A stretch of DNA of 64,000 nucleotides, from contig NC_049991.1 in the NCBI RefSeq assembly GCF_000003815.2, positions 21,387,980 to 21,451,979 on the forward strand, given 5' to 3'. The notes beneath the pieces were generated by a model. That model ran no database searches. It saw only the letters and a program-made list of their open reading frames with translations, and was not told where the DNA came from. Numbering within the stretch: position 1 is the first letter of the stretch; each line of letters starts with the position of its first letter. Both the position numbers and the translations under genes were made by a program. This document shows positions 1 to 11,340 of the stretch, one piece after another. The stretch comes from Branchiostoma floridae (lineage: Eukaryota > Chordata > Leptocardii > Amphioxiformes > Branchiostomatidae).

Positions 1-559
1 GCAAATTTAAGTCTTGACCTGTAGAACCTCCTTGACCCCCAGAGACATCAGCGGATGCTCCAGCGTGATCAGACGGACGGGTTCACAGTCTCCCCTAGCT
101 CGGCTGGAGCGCCGACTCGCATTCATCATCTAAACAGCGCGTATCGCAGAGCCGAGCACCCATTGTCATCAACCTTGGTGCACTTAGATGCCAAATACTC
201 GTAGATAACATTTATTTGAACTTTCTTTGTTGAATTCAGTTAGGAGAATTCCTCAAAAAGAGAGTAATATGACATCATTGATGTTTTACATCAGCACTGT
301 TTCAGCCACCGGCATGAAAATTGAATGGAATGTTCAATTCAGAATTTTTTAAAGGGGGCGTTTTGGCGGCATTGAAAGACGCTCGAGCACGAGGATTTCT
401 GTCGCCAGCCAGACGTTAAATCGATCCCCGCATGGCGACAGCTGTAAAATGTACCCGCCCCCGGAACCACTCAAACACAGAACCTTTGGCCTAAACTTGT
501 CACGGGGGTTCGGTAAATACTTTAAAGGATGAAGACAACTTTCTTGACGGATTTCTTAT

Positions 560-785
560 GAAGCATCCCTCTTGAGGTAGCGTGACGTGCGTCCAGTGGT
601 TATTGGCCCTGCCTCTGGAACTAGAAGCCTTGAGTTCGATTCCCGCTGTGTCGCTCACCCGACATGCACGCCACCGGAAAGGGCTGCAGTCCTTATGATG
701 GGACTTTAAACCATGGTCCACTGTTCATTGTGCTTGTCGAAAAGAGCTAGAATAATTTCCCTGGTACAATGAACCTAGATAAATA
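560..785 (+). mobile_element. tRNA-derived SINE
   Basis: An A-box-like GTCCAGTGGTTAT and a B-box GAGTTCGATTCCC lie 30-40 nt apart, followed by a non-tRNA body with TGGGACTTTAAACC and CCCTGGTACAATGAACC. The arms do not form a full tRNA, so this is a SINE head rather than a tRNA gene. Confidence 0.6.
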
Positions 786-1029
786 CTGTACATAGCGTCT
801 GTCCTCTCTGTCACTGCCAGTAGAAGACTAGCACTTCAGTGAGCTAAAACTGGATCGAGATCACGTTCCTTTCCTTTTCCTTTATACGCCAGTGAATACA
901 GCTGTAGCTGCAAGTCCCACGCAGTTGCTATTTAATGGCTTATACATTGTCAAGTATAATCATGAAGATTTTCTTCGACAACTAGAAGCTTAATCCACCA
1001 ACTTCACGCGTCTGGGGAGAGCGATGGAG

Positions 1030-1545
1030 CTCCAGAACCTTTGACCTGAACCTGTCACAGGTGGCCGGTAAAATCCTCTGAAGGGTTGACGAAAGAGACA
1101 AAAGTGTCTCTGCTACGTGCCGATACCTACATAACTGTCACTTCGAGCTTCATGCTGACTGGTTCGTCAAATGTCGATTGGTAACCTGTACCATAAGAGG
1201 ATCTTTGTCCTGAACCTGTCACAGGTGGCCGGTAAAAGCTCTCAAGGATTGACGAAAGTGACAAAAGTGTCTCTGCTACGTGCCGATACCTACATAACTG
1301 TCACTTTGAGCTTCATGCTGACTGGTTCGTCAAATGTCGATTGGCAACCTGTACCATAAGAGGATCTTTGTCCTGAACCTGTCACAGGTGGCCGGTAAAA
1401 TCTCTCAAGGATTGACGAAAGTGACAAAAGTGTCTCTGCTACGTGCAGATATCTACATAACTGTCACTTCGAGCTTCATGCTGACTGGTTCGTCAAGTAT
1501 CGATTGGTAATCTGTACCATAACAGGATTCCCTACGAGTCCGTTC
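1030..1545. repeat. Tandem repeat, ~164-bp unit, 3 copies
   Basis: GAACCTGTCACAGGTGGCCG starts near 1048, 1212 and 1375, each followed by a TGACGAAAG, GTGTCTCTGCTACGTGC and CATGCTGACTGGTTCGTC stretch. A diverged fragment continues near 1645-1700. Confidence 0.9.
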
Positions 1546-1780
1546 GGAGGTGGTACTTGCCACTTACGGATCCCAAAAGATTGCTCACGTTTTGGCACGT
1601 AGACAGCACGTATTTGCACGTACGGCGGGTTGTGCCCTTAGCTTAACTGTCACAACGAACTTCATGCTGACTGAATCGTCAAATGTTGATTGCTAACCTG
1701 TAACCATTACACGTAACCTCCATGGCTTCAGCAATCGGGTAAGCTCCTGTCACACAGGCGACGAGCTTCGGCCGCATTTA

Positions 1781-1989
1781 CTAATTACCTAGTCTCTACC
1801 ATACTCCTGATCGCTGGAAAAATCGTAGAAATGGAACAAATAGAGGAGTAAGCCGGCCAGAGGAATATAACCGGTCAGGGAACAGCACGCGATCTGCGAG
1901 CTGTTCCCTGGCCGGTTATATTCCTCTCTATTTGTTCCATTTCTACGATTTTCCAGCGATCCGGAGTCTGGTAGAGACTACTAATTACC
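1781..1989. mobile_element. Fold-back MITE with 9-bp target duplication (Mutator-like)
   Basis: The element 1790-1980 begins TAGTCTCTACCA and ends TGGTAGAGACTA; the two arms of 80-95 nt pair along nearly all their length around a ~13-nt loop (ACGCGATCTGCGA). CTAATTACC flanks both sides (1781-1789, 1981-1989). A 9-bp duplication is typical of Mutator-like elements. The left arm has a ~14-nt insertion. Confidence 0.88.
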
Positions 1990-2049
1990 GGAAGGTCGCA
2001 GGGTGTTAGATTTGACAGAGCCGTGACAGAGGGCCGCCGTAATTTTTGT

Positions 2050-3085
2050 CTAGAAATTTACGATGGGGGTTCCTTGACCTGCGAACGTTGGCGGCAGATC
2101 CACAAAACTCGCGCGATAATGGAAAAGATACCGGGAGGCTTACTGTTGGAAATGTCATTCGGGGCTCGCAGACTAATCTGTAGATCGATTTTCGTGCCAA
2201 ATGACGGGGTTAGAGCGATACTTCTGCGAAGAGTCATCCAGCGTCATCGTGTTTAATGCTAGTCACATTTCTTGTATCACACTTTTCGTTCCTGAAGGCT
2301 GAGGCTCAGGTCCCATTTTCGAAACGAGGCCCGGCCGGGATGTTTCTGGAAACGAAAATTAAGTGTTCACCAAAGAATATACACTAATTATGCTCCTGAC
2401 TAATCATTTTACGTTTTCTGTTTTTGTTTTGTTGCCTTTCTTATCATAGTTTTCATTTTCAAAAGCTACCCGAAAGTTGGGAATTGGGACCTACTGGGGG
2501 TTCGTTGACCTGTAGACATCGGCGGATGCCGGATCCACAAAACTCGCGCGATAAAGGAGAAAATACAGCTTACTGCTGAAAATGTCCTTTAGGGCTCGCA
2601 GACTCGTCTGTAGATCGATTTTATTGCCGAATGACAGAGGCTTAGAACGGTACTTCTGCGGAGAGCCATCCAGCGTCATCGTGTTTAAGGCTAACGGCAC
2701 ATGTCCAAACCGGGGCCCGGCCGGGCTGTTTGTGGAAACAAAACAAAAAAATAGAAGTGTATCCGAACAAATATGCACAAATAATGCAAACGACTATCTA
2801 TGTAGCTTGGTGTCTTTTATAATTACATTCTACTTTTCGTTCCTGAAAGCTGCCCGGTCGGCCCCGGTTTGGAAATGTGACCTAGGCCGTACTTTAGGGG
2901 GTTCGTTGACCCGGAAGCATCGGCAGATCCACAAAACTCGCGCGATAATGGAAAAGATACCAGGAGGCTTACTGTTGTCGTTCAATCCTCGCAGTCTCGT
3001 CTGCAGATCGATTTTCGCGCTGAGTGACAGAGACTTAGAACGATACTTCAGCGAAGAGTCCTCCAGCGTTTTCCTGATTAACTAA
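2050..3085. repeat. Three-copy long tandem repeat
   Basis: Copies at about 2064, 2500 and 2897 share GATCCACAAAACTCGCGCGATAA, the GTAGATCGATTTT stretch and the AGAGCGATACTTC / CATCCAGCGT end, spaced ~400-435 bp. The open frames across them are a by-product of the repeat. Related bits occur at 20-65 and 6380-6450. Confidence 0.8.
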
Positions 3086-3139
3086 CGCGAGCAGACTCAT
3101 CCAAGACGTCAGGCGTCTAAAAGGATGTACAGGTAAATT

Positions 3140-3740
3140 TTTAAATGGGCTCTCCTGAGGTAGCTAAGTTGTTATCGACCACGTCAATACACTACAGAAG
3201 CACCCATGCCAGAAGGCCAACTTCAGAGCACTTTCCAACTGAGACCCATAACAAGGCCACCGATGACTGCAATACTCTCTTTGACACCTGGCTTTGGGGC
3301 CGAATTTCGTTTGATAAAAGAAACTGGTAAATGGGCTCTCCTAAGTTAGATAACATTATTATCGATCACGTCAATACCCTACATTTGCACTCATCGCGGA
3401 AGGCGAGACTACTCTCCAATTGAGATCCATGGCAAGGCCATAGATGACTGCAATACTCTCTTTGATACTTGACTTTGGGACCACGTCTCCGCCGAATTTC
3501 GTTTGATAAAAGAAACAGAAAAATGGTCTCTCCTGAGTTAGCTAACATTGCTATCTATCACGTCAATACCCTGCATTTGCACCCATCCTGGAAGGCGAGA
3601 CTACTCTCCAATTGAGATCCATGACATCTAACCTGCAAGGCCATAGATGGCTGCCCTGCTCCCTTTGATATCTGCGCACCTGGCTTTGTACGTGGCAACG
3701 TCTCCGTCGAATTTCATTTGATAAAAGAGCACCATTCTTT
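3140..3740. repeat. Three-copy tandem repeat, ~190-bp unit
   Basis: Units begin AAATGGGCTCTCCT near 3144 and 3331 and a variant near 3521, each ending GAATTTCGTTTGATAAAAGA. A weaker continuation reaches 4060. Confidence 0.8.
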
Positions 3741-4164
3741 CTTAAAGGCGATCTGAGACGAATCTGTCCGCATCTCAAGTACTTCGGACCATTCTATCAA
3801 ACACTCCACATTGACCTCGGCTGACCCTCGGAGATACAATTGCTCCATCGGCGTCGTCTGGAGTATTATCTGATGTACGAGTACAAGTCCTAGCTATAGG
3901 GTTCCCGTAACCGAGTTAAGATGGATATCGACGACTTCTCTGCATCACAGAAGTGCCTTCCCTGGAGGTCGAGGATCTTTTCCGCGCCCTTTCCCCTGTG
4001 CTCCCATAGATGACCGCTTTTACTATGCGCTTTGTGGCAGCTCCTTTGTCAAGTTCCATTTGATGAATCTGTGATATTTTCTATTCAGGTCTATCTGTGG
4101 CGAACCTGCCTGAACTTTTATGTACCATTCTAGCAAGTCCAGTCAATGACTTATAAACTGGTAG

Positions 4165-4443
4165 ATGTACCAACTACTGAGTATCTTAAAGGAAACGACC
4201 GGAAAGATTTTAACTCACTACGCTGACTTGGTAAATATACCTCAGACAAAAACAAGAAATGCCCTCAAGTATCGAAATTTTCAACCAAGAATCGATGTGT
4301 TCAAAGACTCGTTCTTTCCTAGAACCATCACTGAGTGGAATTCATTGCCATCAAGTACAGTAGACGTATCCTTACTTCTTCTTTCTTTTGAAGCTACCAA
4401 CTTCATCTTGCTAAAGACTCCTGTGTCCTATCACCGTCTGTAG
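4165..4443 (+). pseudogene. C-terminal fragment of a CR1-like reverse transcriptase
   Basis: The open stretch ends KYRNFQPRIDVFKDSFFPRT ITEWNSLPSSTVDVS, the typical last residues of CR1/L2 ORF2 (SFFPRTI.EWNSLP...). Upstream RT domains are absent, as expected for a 5'-truncated copy. Confidence 0.75.
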
Positions 4444-4894
4444 CTTATATACAAGAGGGCTTCAAACAGTCAGGTCAACTTCTAGTCAGGTGTGCAAAGT
4501 CGAAGTGGTCTAATGACCTTGCTTTGAACAATCTCGTAGAAAAGTTGGTTATAAAAAACATATTAAAGAAAAAAAGAACATGCACCAGCTCGGGTTTGGA
4601 CACGAATCAAAAGGCCTAACATAATCCCCTACTCCAGGAAACATCACTGTTGACAGAGAGTGCGGATACACGTAAAAAGGTGACGACCATTCAATTAGCG
4701 AGACGTGGCCGCCACTCCGCGTTTGGTATCAACTCATCCGTCAACTTCCACTTAGCTTATTCCCTGAGACAGTCTGTGGGGTTCTGTCGACCTTCCATGA
4801 CACGTGGAGACCTCAGGTACGTCAAAATGCTAATCAGGCGGAAAGTTGGAAGTCTAATTGATGACCTGTAAGAACATCTAGACGTCACCACAAA

Positions 4895-5180
4895 GCAGAC
4901 GAGACCCCATACTTCTGACCTGAGCGCTTCAAGCCTGACTTTGTAAGCAGCTCCTCGACAGACGACAGAAAACACCAGTCATCTACGTGGACATATCTGT
5001 CACTGCCCGGTTTGTCATATTGTTTATAGTTCTTCACATGTATAGCCATTTTAAAGCGGAGTGTACAAGCGAGACCCAATACTTCTGACCTGCGCGTTTC
5101 GAGCCTGACTTTGTAAGCAGCTCCTCGACAGACGACAGAAACACCAGTCATCTACGTGGACATATCTGTCACTGCTTTAC
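4895..5180. repeat. Two-copy tandem duplication, ~168-bp unit
   Basis: The CCATACTTCTGACCTGAGCG to CATATCTGTCACTGC stretch occurs at 4908-5007 and again at 5078-5175 with few changes. Confidence 0.85.
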
Positions 5181-5283
5181 TTGCACAGTCATGTCAAAAC
5201 GGAGTGTATACAGCGTGGTTATTCCGTAAAACGGAACAAACTATGCCATCCGTAAATAACTTCATCAGACTGGCAATTATTCA

Positions 5284-5495
5284 TATGGTAAGGTTCTTTA
5301 GGCACAACCAGGGAGTACTTACTCCCAAAGTTTTGATGTCTTTCAGACACCATCATCGGGATCATTAGGCTATATATAAGTAGCAGCAAGAAGTAGTTCC
5401 CAGTCATTCTACCCTGATGATGGTGTCTGATAGACATCGAAACGTTGGAAGTAAAGTACTCCTTTGGTTGTGCCTTTAAGAACCTTTCCACAAGG
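5284..5495. repeat. Inverted repeat with ~80-bp arms
   Basis: The left arm (5284-5364) is the complement of the right arm (5411-5494); shared marks are AGGTTCTT, GGCACAACCA, GGAGTACTT and GACACCATCATC. The right arm contains the hairpin CTGATGAT..GACATCGAAACG. It probably derives from a retroelement end present in both orientations. Confidence 0.8.
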
Positions 5496-5579
5496 GTACA
5501 GACTATGGCATATAAAGACATCATTGATGAGACCAAAGCCTTATGACGGAGTACCGCTCAAACGTACTGATAACATACG

Positions 5580-5855
5580 AGTCTCAGAGGCGTCCTTCCT
5601 AGCCCAATTCATCACTCCATAGTTATCCCTGTGCAAGTCTTTGTACAGGTAACGTAGAGACCACACAGCAACTTAAAGACTTTCTGCCCTAAGATTTCAG
5701 GCCTATCTTATAATCTCAGAGGCGTCCTTCCGAGCCCGATCCATCACTCCATAGTTATCCCCGTGTAAGTCTTTGTACAGGTAACGTAGAGACCACACAG
5801 CAACTGAAATACAAGACTTTCTGCCCTAAGATTTCAAGCCTATCTTATAATCTCT
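5580..5855. repeat. Two-copy tandem duplication, ~135-bp unit
   Basis: TCTCAGAGGCGTCCTTCC through GCCTATCTTATAATCTC occurs twice (from 5581 and from 5715). Confidence 0.88.
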
Positions 5856-6464
5856 CTCTTGATAGAATACTAACGTTCTTAATTCGCACATCGATCAAGA
5901 TTTACACTGCTTTATGTCGACTCATTCACCAATAAGAAAAAAAGTTAGCCATACAATTTCCACATGACTTATAATGACCAAATGTGCTGCACTGTAAGTC
6001 CACTAGCTAATGGTTATGTCTTGAAACAGTCTGTGAAACCTTGCCGACCTTTTGTGACGTAAAAAGACGTCAACAGCATGAAACTCCCATCAGCGACTCA
6101 GTAATAATGCTGTCCCTAACAGGTCCAATCTATATCACTCAAAGTCTAAGTATATATCAGTTGGCGAGCTGGTAGAATTAAGCGTACACACTGAGATAGT
6201 AGTTTCTTTAATACCCCTGCCACATTATCCACGATCTTAGGGCGTATCGATGGAAGATCGGCCGTATTTAAGATCGGCAGAGGGTTGCGCGTATTTTTCA
6301 CCTGAAAACCGTCCCTGTCACATATACGCCATACTTTGTACATTGTACAATTGTTGTGCAATAAAGTTATTATCATAAGCGAGGCTCAGGATCGGGTGAT
6401 TGCATGCCGCAGAATCGCCGTCCGATCAATTTTCGCCAAATGTGAGGGGGGTATTAGGAACATG

Positions 6465-6624
6465 GCGCGACAAGAATTATTCGCGGTAGTTTTATGTTCG
6501 GCGAACATTTAGCCATTATATGGCTACAGTCTATGGCGCTACCGCGAACTTAAAACCACCGGGAAAACTCAATTTTTCCGCTACCGCGAACTTAAATCCC
6601 CGCGAACTTAAATGCATTTACAGT
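6465..6624. mobile_element. CTGTAAATGC-family TA MITE, partial
   Basis: The right end CGCGAACTTAAATGCATTTACAG plus TA at 6600-6625 matches the complete copy at 20553-20760; the left end is eroded. Confidence 0.7.
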
Positions 6625-7369
6625 ATTTAACTATGCACTGTGAGAAAGTGGACTGATATTATGTTGACTACTTCGAAAGTGATTATGCAATGTTGAATTT
6701 TATTTCTTTTTTTGTGTATGTACTATTAATTAAGAAGGCAAGACATCTGTCCTCCCTTGAAATCTTGAAAGAAAACTTAGGCCGAAGATGTATCAAGGTT
6801 AAATAATGGACGAGAAAAAAACGATCAGTCATTCTGTAAGTTAAGCTACTTTTGCACCAACTCCCCCGTCACTTTCTACGTGTGTGATTCTGTGCCAGGG
6901 TTGTAGACAGCCTGAAATCATTTTCTGTCCTCTCGATTTTGAATGGAAATCCTATCAAACACTGAAAGCGTGAGGCATTGTGCAACATTCTTAGGGGGGT
7001 CCGGGGACCCTGAAAAGTTTTATATCTAGAATCTGTGCTGATGAATCGTTGTGGTTATCACGTGAAACAGACTGCAGGACCCTGCCAACCTTCTATGACG
7101 CAGAGAGACGTCAAAGACATCATCTTCCAGTCGGATGGAAAGTAGAAGCAAGCACTTCTTAGAAGCACTACCGTTCGTGTTCTAGGAAAATGGAGACCTC
7201 GCGGAGACAGCTTTCAAGTTTGTTTCGAGCGGGAGCTCGACCAAAGTAAAGTAAGTTATGATAAGGTTGGTGACTTGGAATCTATTGGGTATGGGTGCGA
7301 ATCCCAAGCACTTGAAGCAGCAGGCCCAATGTTTTGCCCTATTTCCTCACCCGACTCAGGCATACATGA

Positions 7370-7572
7370 GCACCTACCGCACTTGCGTCAAGCTTGCGTC
7401 ACTGCGGGGTTCGTTCACTGCGAATTTTTTTATGATTAGATATCGCGTAATACGTAAAAGTATGACTTTGAAGACGACAAAATACACAAAAAGAAAGAAA
7501 ATTCGTTCATCTTTAGAGAGAATCTTTCGAACCCCGCAGTGACGCAAGCTTGATGCAAGTGCGGTGGGAGCG
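7370..7572. mobile_element. Inverted-repeat element, ~48-bp arms
   Basis: GCACCTACCGCACTTGCGTC and AAGCTTGCGTCACTGCGGGG (7370-7416) are mirrored at 7524-7570. The A/T-rich interior has no gene. Confidence 0.75.
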
Positions 7573-8014
7573 CACCTTTAGGTTAGGGCGCGGTCACATA
7601 CATGTAGCGGTCATGCGATTGTCGTAGCATCGCTAACTTCGGCTTTTTGGAGGACAGCCATGTATATGTCCTGCACAGTTCAACTGTCTTGATACACAAA
7701 CGACAGTTTTTGGATCCATGTCGGTAGTTGGTTCTGTCACGGCCTGCTCGAGAATCATAGGCTATGGCATCAAAATCGTACGACGACCGCAGCCTTAGGA
7801 AAAGATGAAGCAGTCAAAGTGTTGAATATTCATTGATAACGTTTATTGAAGGAAATTCGCATTTGACACGTAGTTTGTACAGGTTGGTTGGCAGTCCGGG
7901 ACCGACACTAAAACATTATTGTATGTCTGAGATGTCTCCAGGGCACACAGCAGAACAAAGGCTGGTTACTCAGTGATACAACCATCTCCAAGAACTAAAA
8001 CATCTTTTGCTGAT

Positions 8015-8660
8015 CTTCAAGACCATTCAATGATATCCAAGATCTTACAATGATTCCCCAGACCATTCAATGATTTCCAAGATCTTTCAATGATTTCCAA
8101 GATCTTTAAATGCTTTCCGAGACCTTCTTATGATTTTCAGACTTTCCAATGATTTCTAACATCTTTCAATGATTTCCTAGATCTTACAATGATTTCCAGG
8201 ATCTTCCAATGAATTCCAAGATCTTCCAATGATTTCCAAGATCTTCCAATGATTTCCAAGATCTTCTAATGATTTCCAAGATCTTCTAATGATTTCCAAG
8301 ATCTTCTAATGATTTCCAAGATCTTCCAATGATTTCCAAGATCTTCCAATGATTTCCAAGATCTTCCAATAATTTCCAAGATCTTCCAATGATTTCCAAG
8401 ATCTTCCAATAATTTCCAAGATCTTCTAATGATTTCCAAGATCTTACAATGATTTCCAAGATCTTTCAATGACTTCCAAGATCTTCCAATGATTTCCAAG
8501 ATCTTCCAATAATTTCCAAGATCTTCTAATGATTTTCCAAGATCTTCCAATGATTTCCAAGATCTTTCAATGATTTCCAAGATCTTACAATGATTTCCAA
8601 GATCTTACAATGATTTCCAAGATCTTACAATGATTTTAAAGATCTCATAATGATTATAAA
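8015..8660. repeat. 20-bp minisatellite, about 32 copies
   Basis: Unit TGATTTCCAAGATCTTCCAA in strict 20-bp steps, so AGATCT recurs in nearly every unit. Variants change one or two bases. The open frame on the minus strand is a consequence of the repeat. Confidence 0.95.
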
Positions 8661-10584
8661 GATTTTCAAATGAAATGATTTCCAATAGTACCATTCAACG
8701 ACATCAAACATGTACCAATGATCTCCACGTTTTTAGGATTTTCGCTCAAAGACCAATTATTTGCGATGGCTTATCAGTTGCCAAATAGTTTCCATTAGGT
8801 GCCTACTGTTCAGCCTTCATAATTCATTTATTAGTTATTAATTATTACTAAAATACTTTTACTAAAAGTAGGGCTGATATGGCGTATTTTTGACAGTAAC
8901 GCTTTGATATGTCATAATGTTTACATATGACACGCGATATGTTACATGGCTGATATGGCATTAAAAATATCAAGGAAGTTACACTCGTATGGCATGTATA
9001 TTGTTAAAGCCAAACTTTTCTATGGCATGTTAGGATAGTCCTTTGGTCTTAAAGTTGTCGTTGATCCAAACTTGGTTAATTTTCTGTTCATCAGGACAGC
9101 ATCAGGGGTTGGGCTTTGGGCTTTCTGGTTCGAGCACCAAAATAAAAGCCCAGGAAAACCCTCCACAAAATTTCGATCTGTCCTGTCTGTCTGTAGTTCG
9201 TAGACATATTGGCCACCGGCGGTTGCCTCTTTTCTCAAAAAACAACAAAACAAGGCCACACAATCTTACGTCTATGGATGCCATCCTTCGTGCAGTAATT
9301 TTGGCTTTTTTCCTGATAATCATTTAGATATTGTGTCCTACAAAACACATTTGTGGCAGTGCTTGCATTCCAATTCAAAATGTAAAAAATAGTGAGAAGT
9401 TACAATACATGTTTAACTGTGCACCAAACTCACAAGCGTGTGCGAGTCATTCAAATGGCTTGACAATGGCAGAGTACATTGTTAATGTCACAAACTGTTC
9501 AACATGAGGATAGATAACCCTCACCCTGCAAAGGTCCCGTTTGGCAGCACACTGGTACTGGTTATGGGGCTAGGCAGCAGGAGAAGGTTACAAAAAGGAC
9601 ATTTTAAACATTTTCAAGCTAATTTGGCTTTTTCACACTTCCTGCGGTTAGCTTCATAGTCACTAGATGGCGCTATCCACTGAGTCGAGATTGTGTGGCC
9701 GAACTCCAACAGTTCACATTATAACACAGCCGTTTGTCTGTCATGTGCACCCTGTGTCGCTGGTTAGTTCATAATCATTACAATAGCTGTCAATAAGGTA
9801 ACACTGCATTGTGCATTATTAGTAATATACAGGAATTTCCAATTCTTATCATATCCATACAAAAGATAATAATATAAGCATACAATAATACAGTTATGGT
9901 GCGTACAATTCCATTCACATTCCTACCTAGCAATTTTCTATGTATATCTTAGTATATGTATAGATATATATAATATATATGTATATTATATACAGGATAT
10001 ATGTATACAATTTTGGACACAATGTATTTCATGGTACAATGCTCTGGTCGAGAAATATTTCTATAACAGCACGATATGGCAAGATACAGATCCCCATACA
10101 TACATTCACACGCTTTGGCCGGGTTATGACTTGCTGACTTGTTGGCGATGGTTAAAACTATTGGCACGATACTTTTGAATTCATTTCCTTTTAACTCTGG
10201 CTGAGATGGTTTTAATCATAATTTTGTGACACAAAAACTGGCTGGCCGCTATTGGCAAATATACAGAGGTATGGGGAAAATAGATTAAAAGCCCAATTGC
10301 TTTTTCTTACAGCCTGCATTACATTATAAGGCTTGGCATTCAGCAAGTTTGGCTGCAATCGAGACTTCATCAAGATATTTCTTAAGAGGCTTGACCTGTA
10401 TCATTGTTTACTGATCTATACTCTATGTCCATCCCTACACCTACCGATATATACACTTAGTGCAGTGATCCGCCACGCATCGTGGCACACCCTAAATATG
10501 ACACTATCCTACAATGTGCAGCTTTGTAACTACAATACAGTCTCTATCTACATCTGACAGTATCTCATACACTAACTACAGTTT
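8661..10584. other. Gene-free A/T-rich stretch
   Basis: I see no coding exon or clear mobile element. It contains a TATATA-rich spot at 9955-10010 and GATATGGC repeats around 8870-8950. Confidence 0.5.
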
Positions 10585-10720
10585 GGCTTGTCTTTGTATC
10601 TACTGCTGCCTACAGACAAGAAGAGGAGTAGAGGTCCAAGCACGCTGCCTTGGGGCACACCAAACATTTCTGCATGTAGAAACGGTTCTGTGTTTCACCA
10701 AGTAGAGGTTGCTTTCAATT
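10585..10720 (-). pseudogene. Non-LTR retrotransposon reverse transcriptase fragment (CR1/L2 type)
   Basis: The minus strand reads GVPQGSVLGPLLLFL at about 10655-10612, the RT motif before the catalytic YxDD block. Flanking codons are degraded and no endonuclease or rest of RT can be followed. It is a short relic in the 3' flank. Confidence 0.7.
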
Positions 10721-10740
10721 TGGCACGAGTCGTCGTCGTC

Positions 10741-11274
10741 AGAACTCCCCCGTACGTCGGAAATTTGGGCTATTCTGGTCTGATTTTACCTACTGGTAGT
10801 ATGGCCAGTGTAGTCCATCTTGGGGCTGGGTGGGGGGTACATACTACATAGTAACAACATTTGTGTTGTACTCTAATGTTCATGGTTGGGAACTATCCTC
10901 TGAAATTGACTGCTATAAGTATGGCTAAATATTGTATCCAAAACACTGGACAGTGGTCCCATCTTCTAAAAACAAAATTATGGCCTCTTACTGTCTGACT
11001 TCTCTTTGATTGCTGAAGACCCTACCTTTCCTTCCTCCACGTGACTTCAACTGAAGACTTTGGCAAAATTAATGTAAATTTGATATATAAAGAATTAATA
11101 TAAAAAACTTGGTAAGTTGTAACCATTTCTGGTGTGTTTTGTTTTGGGGGGGGGGGGGGGGTGACTCGAAGAAGTTAGCAGTTTTCCACCCTCTTTCTGT
11201 AAGATATTGGACTCTCCCAACATTGTAGAGGTGCTGAACTGGACTATGCCATGTTTGCTGTAGGGGTGTTGTGT
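10741..11274 (-). other. 3' flank / probable 3' UTR
   Basis: Follows the stop codon directly. No AATAAA is visible close to the stop on the minus strand, so the poly(A) site is not placed. A poly-G run (11146-11161, plus strand) lies here. No other gene seen. Confidence 0.4.
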
Positions 11275-11340
11275 TCAGGGAGTCTCGAAAAGCCTAAGTC
11301 GGTCTGCGACACGGCCTGACCTCGGTCCTCTCTCCAAACT
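11275..11340 (-). CDS. MPRIP: Exon Z: terminal exon and stop codon
   Basis: 66 nt; strong acceptor (T/C-rich run then TGCACAG), ending TGA at 11275-11277. It reads [21 protein letters not shown]-stop. Joined to exon Y it gives RSKSL...[10 protein letters not shown], which aligns with the RSKSLKEGLTVQERLKLFES end of vertebrate MPRIP. The extra RDLKKD of vertebrates is missing. Confidence 0.9.
   Translation of the reverse strand, partial: SLERGPRSGRVADRLRLFETP

Noticed and set aside
2582-3085. 167-codon plus-strand frame
   Set aside because: It spans units of the 2050-3085 tandem repeat and changes composition at unit borders; no homology.
8266-8580. Coiled-coil-like open frame (EIIERSWKSLEDLG repeats)
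   Set aside because: It is the 20-bp minisatellite read in one frame; 60 bp equals 20 codons so the frame stays open by chance.
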